Shown here piece by piece: positions 58,683-64,000 of a DNA stretch of 64,000 bases. The notes under the pieces were generated by a model. The model was not told where the DNA came from. It ran no database searches and saw only the letters and a program-made list of their open reading frames with translations. Positions within the stretch are counted from its first letter, which is position 1. Every line of letters begins with the position of its first letter. The translations under genes were made by a program, and so were the position numbers. Source of the stretch: Frigoribacterium sp. CFBP 13712 (GTDB lineage Bacteria > Actinomycetota > Actinomycetes > Actinomycetales > Microbacteriaceae); contig NZ_JACYVH010000004.1 in NCBI RefSeq assembly GCF_014842255.1, positions 1 to 64,000 of the forward strand, read 5' to 3'.

Positions 58683-60282
58683 GGGGGACTTCCTCGATGT
58701 TCTGTCGGGTGACCGGGTCGGAGTGGGGGTCGTGGCTGAGCGGCGCGATGCCGTGCAGGTGGTCGGAGGGGTCGTCGACCCCGCCGCTGGCGAGGCGGAG
58801 CACGTCCTCCTCGGAGGCGCCGCCCGGCAGCTCACCGGCGACGGCGCCCTCGCGGAGGACGACGACGCGATCGGCGAGGCCGAGCAGCTCAGGGAGGTAG
58901 GACGAGACGACGATGACGGCGAGTCCGCGGCGGGCCAGGTCGTTGATGACGTCGTAGAGCTCGCCCTTGGCGCCGACGTCGATGCCCTTCGTCGGCTCGT
59001 CGAACATGATGACCTTGGGCTTGGTCAGCAGCCAACGTGCGAGGAGCACCTTCTGCTGGTTGCCGCCGGAGAGCGTCGAGACCGGCTGGTCGTAGGAGCC
59101 GGCGCGGATGCGCAGACTGTCGAGCAACGCGTCGGCCTCGTCTGACTGGGCCTTGCCGGGCAGCAGCCCTCGGCGGGACCCGACCCGGAGGCTCGCGATC
59201 GTGACGTTCTCCCGGATGGAGAGCTCCGGCAGCAGGCCGAGCACCTTCCGGTCCTCGGTAAGCAGGGCGACGCCGGCGTCCATCATCGTGCGCGGGCCGT
59301 CAGGCCGGACGACGGCGCCGTCGATCAGGATGTCCCCCGATGCGACGGGCTCGGAGCCGAAGACGCTGAGCAGCAGCTCGCTCCGCCCCGAGCCGAGCAG
59401 GCCGCCGATGCCGAGGATCTCGCCGCCTCGAGCCTCGAGGTCGACGGCAGGGCTGTCCGGCGTGCGCCGGAGGGCGCGGAGGCTCAGGCGGGCGGGATAG
59501 ACCTCTCGTGCCTCATCCGGGTAGAGCGACGACACTTCCCGGCCGACCATGGCGTTGATCAGGGTGTCCTCGGTGTAGTCGCTCATGGGGCCGCTCTGGG
59601 ACAGCTCGCCGTCGCGCAGCACCGTCACCCAGTCACCGATCGCGAACATCTCCTCGAGCCGGTGCGTGACGTAGAGGATCGCGACGCCCTCGCGTTTGAA
59701 CTTGCGGATCTGGTCGAGCAGACGGTCCGACTCGGCCTCGGTCAGCGCCGTGGTCGGCTCGTCGAAGACGATGACCTTGACCGCGTCGGCCGTGACGACC
59801 TTGGCGACCTCGACAAGCTGCTTCGTCGCTGCCGGCAGCCGCTCGACGATGACGTCGGGGTCGACGTCGGCGAGGCCGAGCGAGTCGAGGACGAACCGGC
59901 ACCGGTCGTGCAGGTCACGGGCCCGGATCACGCCGGAGCGTGACGGCAAGCGGCCCATGAACATGTTCTCGCCGACGGACAGGTGCGGCAGGAGGCTGAG
60001 CTCCTGGTAGACGGCCTGGACGCCCGCGGTGCGGAGGGCCCCCGGGGAGGCGGTGGTCACGGTGGCCCCGTCGATGTCGTAGTCACCCGAGTCTCGGTGC
60101 ACGGCACCGGTCAGGACTCTGATCAGAGTCGACTTGCCGGCACCGTTCTCGCCTGCCAGGCAGTGCACCTGACCGGGGACGAGCTTCAGCGAGACACCGC
60201 TGAGGGCCTGGACGGCACCGTAGGCCTTAGAGACGTCGGTGAGCTGCAGGACCGCAGTGCCCTCGGGCTCGCGGACGGTCAT
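58675..60282 (-). CDS. sugar ABC importer ATPase, duplicated (RbsA-type)
   Basis: A 535-residue protein of two ATPase halves. The first has Walker A G-E-N-G-A-G-K-S-T, and Walker B V-I-V-F-D-E-P-T-T-A-L-T; its signature is degenerate (E-R-L-P-A-A-T-K-Q). The second has a degenerate Walker A (G-L-L-G-S-G-R-S-E) but a full signature L-S-G-G-N-Q-Q-K. This uneven pattern is normal for sugar importers of this class. ATG overlaps the binding-protein stop (ATGA). The last 30 residues are an extra acidic/His-rich tail. Confidence 0.93.
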   Translation of the reverse strand: MTVREPEGTAVLQLTDVSKAYGAVQALSGVSLKLVPGQVHCLAGENGAGKSTLIRVLTGAVHRDSGDYDIDGATVTTASPGALRTAGVQAVYQELSLLPHLSVGENMFMGRLPSRSGVIRARDLHDRCRFVLDSLGLADVDPDVIVERLPAATKQLVEVAKVVTADAVKVIVFDEPTTALTEAESDRLLDQIRKFKREGVAILYVTHRLEEMFAIGDWVTVLRDGELSQSGPMSDYTEDTLINAMVGREVSSLYPDEAREVYPARLSLRALRRTPDSPAVDLEARGGEILGIGGLLGSGRSELLLSVFGSEPVASGDILIDGAVVRPDGPRTMMDAGVALLTEDRKVLGLLPELSIRENVTIASLRVGSRRGLLPGKAQSDEADALLDSLRIRAGSYDQPVSTLSGGNQQKVLLARWLLTKPKVIMFDEPTKGIDVGAKGELYDVINDLARRGLAVIVVSSYLPELLGLADRVVVLREGAVAGELPGGASEEDVLRLASGGVDDPSDHLHGIAPLSHDPHSDPVTRQNIEEVPHA

Positions 60283-61319
60283 CCGTTGGTCTCGGCAGTC
60301 TGCGGCTCGAGGAGCGACTTGATCTCGGGGCTGTCCATGTTGTCGCGGTCGGCCACCGCGACGCCGGGGTCGAGGCTGGCCGGCGGGATGCGGCCCTGGG
60401 TCGCCATCGCGGCCTCGACGACTCCCTGGTAACCGAGGAACCACGGGTTCTGCACGACCAGGGCGTCGATGCTGCCGTCGGCTAGGGCCGCGTTCTCCGC
60501 CGGGTCGGAGTCGAACGCGACCACGGCGATGTCGTCGGCGGCGTCGTTGTCCTTGATGGCGGTGGCCGCGCCGACGCCCGAGCTGTTGTTGTCCGCGAAG
60601 ACGCCCACGAGGTCCGAGTTCGCCGAGATCGCGTCGTTCACCTGTGAGGCGGCGGTGCCGATGTCGTTGTTGTTGTAGCTCTGCAGGCTGGAGTCGATGT
60701 CGGGGCAGTCGGTCGCGAGGCCTGCGCGGAAGCCGGCGTCACGGTCCTGGTTGGCCTCGATGCCGGCGATGGGCGCCTCGACGAGGACCTTGCCGGTGGT
60801 GGTGCCCTGCTCGGTGAGCAGCTGGCACATGCGCTCACCGGCGGCCGTGCCGGCGAGGATGTTGTTCGTGCCGATGTGGCCCTCGATCTCGGCCGTGACC
60901 TTCGTGTCCGCGGTGATGACCTTGATGCCCGCCTCGCGGGCGGTGTCGATCGAGGCGTTAAGGGCCTCGCTGGAGCTCGGGGCGATGAGGATCGCGTCGG
61001 CTCCGCGTGAGACGGAGTTCTCGACGAGCTGCACCTGGCCGGCGATGTCCGTCTCGGAGGTGGGGCCGAAGGTGTTCACCTCGATGCCGTAGTCGGCTGC
61101 CGCCGCCTCGGACCCGGCGAGGAGGGTCTGCCAGTAGGCGGAGTCGCTGGCGCGGATGATGACGTCGACCTTCACGCCGGCCGCCGCGCCTCCGTCCCCA
61201 CCTCCGCTCGAGGCGGCTTCGGAGACCGTCGCCCGGCCGCCGACGACGCCGAGAACGAGGGCGACGAGGGCGATCGCCGCTACGAGGGACAGGGAGAAGA
61301 CAGTTCTAGATCGCGCCAT
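60279..61319 (-). CDS. sugar ABC importer substrate-binding protein
   Basis: A 346-residue periplasmic-binding-protein-type protein of the RbsB/AraF group. An N-terminal hydrophobic segment (about 8-27) lacks a lipobox cysteine, so it is either secreted or held by an uncleaved anchor. V-D-V-I-I-R-A-S-D-S-A-Y-W and A-D-A-I-L-I-A-P-S-S-S-E-A begin the sugar-binding fold; F-A-D-N-N-S-S-G-V-G-A-A is the third-quarter signature. First gene of the importer operon after the hairpin at 61379. Confidence 0.9.
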   Translation of the reverse strand: MARSRTVFSLSLVAAIALVALVLGVVGGRATVSEAASSGGGDGGAAAGVKVDVIIRASDSAYWQTLLAGSEAAAADYGIEVNTFGPTSETDIAGQVQLVENSVSRGADAILIAPSSSEALNASIDTAREAGIKVITADTKVTAEIEGHIGTNNILAGTAAGERMCQLLTEQGTTTGKVLVEAPIAGIEANQDRDAGFRAGLATDCPDIDSSLQSYNNNDIGTAASQVNDAISANSDLVGVFADNNSSGVGAATAIKDNDAADDIAVVAFDSDPAENAALADGSIDALVVQNPWFLGYQGVVEAAMATQGRIPPASLDPGVAVADRDNMDSPEIKSLLEPQTAETNG

Positions 61320-61378
61320 TGCGTGTCCACCTAGGTGTGAGAAGGGTTCGGGTGTTCGTGTTCGAGGTGTTCTGGGAG

Positions 61379-61422
61379 GGGCCGGTGCCTCGCTCGACGG
61401 GGACCGTCGCGGGCACCGGCCC
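61379..61422 (-). terminator. nested hairpin between the isomerase and importer genes
   Basis: GGGCCGGTGCC (61379-61389) pairs with 61412-61422 and encloses a second stem, CGACGG (61395-61400) with CCGTCG (61404-61409). In the minus direction it lies between the isomerase stop and the binding-protein gene, so the importer either has its own promoter or receives attenuated read-through. Confidence 0.65.
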
Positions 61423-61443
61423 GGGAGCCTGGTGGCTCGTGGG

Positions 61444-62391
61444 TCAGGCGGTGTGGCCTGCGGGGGTGATGCTCAGCAGCTGGTTGCGGAGGCGCTGTGA
61501 GGCGATGCCGTCGGCCTGGTCGATGACCGAGGTGATGTGGTCGACGCCGACGGCCTCGATCTTCGCGATGAGGAGCTCGACGGTGGCGCGGTTGGTCTCC
61601 GCCTCCTCCTGTGCGTCTTCGCGGATCGGGAAGGTGTCGAAGTAGATGACGCCGTCGTAGTCGTGGCGGAGCAGGTAGTACAGGAACTCGATCGTCTCGA
61701 AGGGGTGGATCGAGCCGATCATGAGCCCGTCGTCGTGGTCGTTGTTGCCGTCGTTGAGGTGGACGCCCCAGAGCTTGCCCTCGGCGAGGAGGAGCGCGGC
61801 ACCGAAGCCGGGAGCGTCGCCAGCCATGAGCATGTGGGCGAAGTCGAGGGTCGCGCCGACGTTCGGCCGGTCGATGAGCTGGAGGACGTGCAGGGTCTGG
61901 CCGACGCTGCGGATGACGGAGTGGACGCGTTCCTCGTAGGGCTTGTACTCGATGCTGATGCGGACGTCGGGGCGGTAGTCGGCGAGCTCCTGGAAGGCCT
62001 CGACGATGCGGCCGAGGTCACGCGCGTAGTCCTTCTGGAACGTGTAGTCGAAGCCGTCGAAGCCGAGCCAGACCGTGACGAGGTCGCTGCCGCCGAGGGC
62101 CGCGGCGTCGATGCCCGCCTTCGTGAGCTCGATGGCCTCGCGGCGCACCGCCTCGTCGCGGTTGCTGTACTCGCCGTGGACGAAGTCCTTGCGGAACCGC
62201 ATGGCGACGCTGTTGAGGGTCAGTCCGAGCTCGTCGAGGAGGGGCTTCATGTCGGCGGGCTCGATGCCGACGAAGTGCTCGGGGTAGTTGAGGTCGACGT
62301 AGTCGATGCCCTTCGTCGCGCTGATGCGACGGAGGGCTGCGGCGGTGTCTCCACCGGCGATGAACGAGTTAAGGCGCGTGGCGAACTTCAT
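61444..62391 (-). CDS. TIM-barrel sugar isomerase/epimerase
   Basis: A 315-residue xylose-isomerase-like TIM-barrel protein. I-S-I-E-Y-K-P-Y-E (metal Glu near 150), G-A-T-L-D-F-A-H (Asp/His near 185), W-G-V-H-L-N-D-G-N-N-D near 215 and Y-F-D-T-F-P-I-R-E-D near 260 supply the expected metal ligands. It likely isomerises or epimerises the imported sugar before the divergent kinase. No ribosome site precedes the ATG at 62391; an in-frame upstream start near 62409-62427 is possible. Confidence 0.83.
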   Translation of the reverse strand: MKFATRLNSFIAGGDTAAALRRISATKGIDYVDLNYPEHFVGIEPADMKPLLDELGLTLNSVAMRFRKDFVHGEYSNRDEAVRREAIELTKAGIDAAALGGSDLVTVWLGFDGFDYTFQKDYARDLGRIVEAFQELADYRPDVRISIEYKPYEERVHSVIRSVGQTLHVLQLIDRPNVGATLDFAHMLMAGDAPGFGAALLLAEGKLWGVHLNDGNNDHDDGLMIGSIHPFETIEFLYYLLRHDYDGVIYFDTFPIREDAQEEAETNRATVELLIAKIEAVGVDHITSVIDQADGIASQRLRNQLLSITPAGHTA

Positions 62392-62420
62392 GAGGGAGAC
62401 CGTACGGAGCATGATCACTA

Positions 62421-62535
62421 TTGTCAAGCGTTGTCATTTTTGGTCAACCGCGATCGCCCAGCAGGCGTTGTTCAGTCCGTATATTCAACTCTCGGTGCTT
62501 TGACAACGATTGTCACGCTCGCCTAATGTCAAGCC
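62421..62535. promoter_or_regulatory. divergent promoters with an array of TTGTCA boxes
   Basis: Three boxes (TTGTCAAGCG, TTGTCATTTT, TGGTCAACCG) follow each other at exactly 10-bp steps from 62421. The palindrome TGACAA-CGA-TTGTCA lies at 62501-62515, and TGTCAAG at 62527. For the plus strand TTGACA (62500-62505), 18 bases, TAATGT (62524-62529) is a good sigma-A promoter for the kinase. For the minus strand TTGTCA (62506-62501), 17 bases, TATACG (62483-62478) faces the isomerase. The palindrome overlaps both -35 elements, so one bound regulator could silence both sides. Confidence 0.7.
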
Positions 62536-62576
62536 AGGCGACGCTGTGTCGTCGGCACAATGGAGTGGAGAACGGC

Positions 62577-63533
62577 ATGACGGCGAACGCCATCGTGGTT
62601 ATCGGGAGCATCAACTACGACCTGATCGTCAGTCAGGATCGACTCCCCCGCCGCGGTGAGACGCTCGTGTCGACCGGCTTCCGCAGCGACTTCGGCGGCA
62701 AGGGCGCGAACCAGGCGGTCCAGGCGGCGCGACTCGGCGCCCGAGTCCAGTTCGTGGGTGCGGTGGGCGCGGACCACTACGGGGCGATGTGTCGCGCGAA
62801 CTTGGAGCGCGAGGGCGTCGAGTGCCGTCTGCGCCCGACGGACGCGGTGAGCGGCCTGGGACTCGTGAACGTCGTGGGCGACGGGGAGGTGCACGCGACG
62901 ATCGTCGAGGGCGCCAACGCCGTCGTGACCGGTGACTGGGTCGACGCCGCCGCCGACCTCGTCACCTCCGCCGCGGTCGTCGTGCTGCAGAACGAGGTAC
63001 CGGCCTCGGCGAACGACCGCGCGATTGTCCTGGCGGCAGCAGCTGGCGTGCCAGTCATCTACAACGCGGCACCAGCCAGGCCCGTGCCGCTCGCGACGAC
63101 CCGCGCCTGCACGTGGTTCGTGGTGAACGAGGACGAGGCCGCCGAGTACCTGGGGCACGCCCTCGGCGACGTCGCCGACGACGACGCCATGCGTGCAGTC
63201 ATCGAGGAGCTGACGTCCTTCTGCGCGAACGTCGTCCTGACCCTGGGCAGTCACGGCTGCTATGTTTCTGCAGATCGGCGAGTGGAGTTCGTCGGGGCCG
63301 TGGAGGCCCGGGCGGTCGACACGACAGGCGCAGGTGACTCCTTCATCGGCGCGTTCGCCACGGCGATCGCTGACGGGGTCGACCCGTTCCAGGCGTCCCA
63401 GACGGCGGCCCTGGTCGCCTCGATCACGGTGGCGGGGATGGGTGCCCAGTCCAGCATGCCGACACGGGAGGAACTCGACCATGAAGTCGTTCGCGAGACA
63501 CCAGCTGATCCTCGACCGGGTCGCGCTGGGTGA
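62577..63533 (+). CDS. ribokinase-type sugar kinase (PfkB family)
   Basis: A 318-residue kinase: V-V-I-G-S-I-N-Y-D at the start, the substrate-site segment G-G-K-G-A-N-Q-A-V near 43, and the catalytic D-T-T-G-A-G-D-S-F near 258-266. The fold and motifs match ribokinase; given the FucU-like neighbour, the substrate could be another pentose or hexose. GGAG lies 8 bases before the ATG at 62577. The deoR gene begins within its last 53 bases. Confidence 0.9.
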   Translation: MTANAIVVIGSINYDLIVSQDRLPRRGETLVSTGFRSDFGGKGANQAVQAARLGARVQFVGAVGADHYGAMCRANLEREGVECRLRPTDAVSGLGLVNVVGDGEVHATIVEGANAVVTGDWVDAAADLVTSAAVVVLQNEVPASANDRAIVLAAAAGVPVIYNAAPARPVPLATTRACTWFVVNEDEAAEYLGHALGDVADDDAMRAVIEELTSFCANVVLTLGSHGCYVSADRRVEFVGAVEARAVDTTGAGDSFIGAFATAIADGVDPFQASQTAALVASITVAGMGAQSSMPTREELDHEVVRETPADPRPGRAG

Positions 63534-64000
63534 CTCGATCCTCATCGACGACCTCGTCACCGCGACGGGCGCGTCCCCCTCGACCGTGCGCCGCGACATC
63601 CGCGAGCTCGAGCGCTCCGGCCAGGTCGTCAGCCTGCGCGGGGGCGCCATCCGTGCCGAGGAACGCGCGGCGGAGCTGCCGGCGGCCCTGAAGTCGCAGA
63701 TCAACCGCGACGAGAAGGTCGCCATCGCCCGCGCCGCCGCCGCGATGGTCGTCGAGGGCGAGACGATCTACGTCGACTCCGGCACGTCGCTGACCGAGTT
63801 CATGATCGCGCTCCCCAACATCGGTGTCCACGTCATCACGTCGAACACCCAGGTTCTCGGGATGGTGCCGCGCCCCAGGGTCACCGTCACGGCGCTCGGG
63901 GGCGACTACCTCCCCGACATCGGCTCCGTGGCCGGCACGATGACCGACCGCCAGCTCGAGGATCTCTACTTCGACCGTGCGTTCATCGGCGTCACCGGCA
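63481..64000 (+). CDS. DeoR-family regulator, 3' end outside the window
   Basis: The first 173 codons are visible. Winged helix at about 5-58 (G-A-S-P-S-T-V-R-R-D-I-R-E-L-E-R-S-G), then the sugar-phosphate domain (V-D-S-G-T-S-L-T near 98, F-I-G-V-T-G at the edge). GGGAGG precedes the ATG. It overlaps the kinase gene by 53 bases and likely binds the TTGTCA boxes at 62421-62535 to control the whole sugar cassette. Confidence 0.9.
   Translation, partial: MKSFARHQLILDRVALGDSILIDDLVTATGASPSTVRRDIRELERSGQVVSLRGGAIRAEERAAELPAALKSQINRDEKVAIARAAAAMVVEGETIYVDSGTSLTEFMIALPNIGVHVITSNTQVLGMVPRPRVTVTALGGDYLPDIGSVAGTMTDRQLEDLYFDRAFIGVTG

Noticed and set aside
56928-58712. Plus-strand open frame across the mutarotase and permease genes
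   Set aside because: Its sequence is a charged shadow; the minus-strand genes have full family motifs, ribosome sites and coupled starts.

Overview
The window is high-GC DNA (roughly 70 percent G+C by eye) with short intergenic gaps, frequent GTG starts and many ATGA/GTGA stop-start overlaps. Gene content points to an actinobacterium, most probably Microbacteriaceae: a levodione-reductase-like SDR, a Cys-Ser-Gly type HutH, actinobacterial Asp23/DUF2273/DUF6286 clusters and a SipW/alternate-signal-peptide operon. The genus cannot be fixed from the sequence alone.

Layout. 1-7.6 kb: start of a lipoprotein, a small membrane protein, hutH, a tetR-mmpL efflux operon with a clear operator, and a type II NADH dehydrogenase. 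7.6-11.6 kb: fructose PTS operon (DeoR regulator, 1-phosphofructokinase, EIIABC). 11.7-13.7 kb: a class II Fic protein with an unusual palindrome cluster, and an NADP-binding oxidoreductase. 13.8-19.4 kb: an envelope-stress (Asp23/Gls24) supercluster, a seven-gene minus-strand operon divergent from an RNA polymerase sigma factor followed by an Asp23-like gene. 19.6-28.2 kb: lipid kinase, two divergent SDRs with an operator and a TetR gene, an organosulfur-type monooxygenase divergent from a MetQNI-type importer, and a sugar acetyltransferase. 28.2-36.4 kb: metal-handling pair (ArsR and His-rich protein), ROK regulator, ACR3-like transporter, MmcQ/YjbR, GNAT, MerR next to a SulP transporter, and an ABC exporter. 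36.5-39.5 kb: a SipW-type signal peptidase operon with alternate-signal-peptide surface proteins. 39.8-50.8 kb: regulators with neighbouring target enzymes (HxlR/NmrA, GlxA/isochorismatase, XRE/MFS), an HTH-Fic pair whose Fic motif has lost its histidine, a decayed segment around 47.4-48.05 kb, DUF1349, a third Fic protein and a VOC protein. 51-56.8 kb: alcohol dehydrogenase, alpha/beta hydrolase, GH13 enzyme, and an MFS gene divergent from a carboxymuconolactone-decarboxylase/cupin pair. 56.87 kb: the 3' part of a tRNA-Arg(ACG) gene without its 5' half, which looks like an attachment-site scar. 57-64 kb: a sugar uptake and catabolism cassette (FucU-like mutarotase, RbsC/RbsA/substrate-binding ABC importer, TIM-barrel isomerase, ribokinase, DeoR regulator) arranged around a divergent promoter full of TTGTCA boxes.

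Two features cut across the genes. First, a 10-mer, AGGAGGCGCG, occurs about 22 times by hand count (composition alone predicts about one). It lies singly inside coding regions and as inverted pairs forming terminator-like hairpins, the same distribution as DNA-uptake sequences in other bacteria. Exact copies stop before the tRNA scar and none was seen in the 7 kb beyond it. Second, Fic-domain proteins occur three times, each with different regulatory or active-site features. All calls come from reading the sequence; no database search was run.
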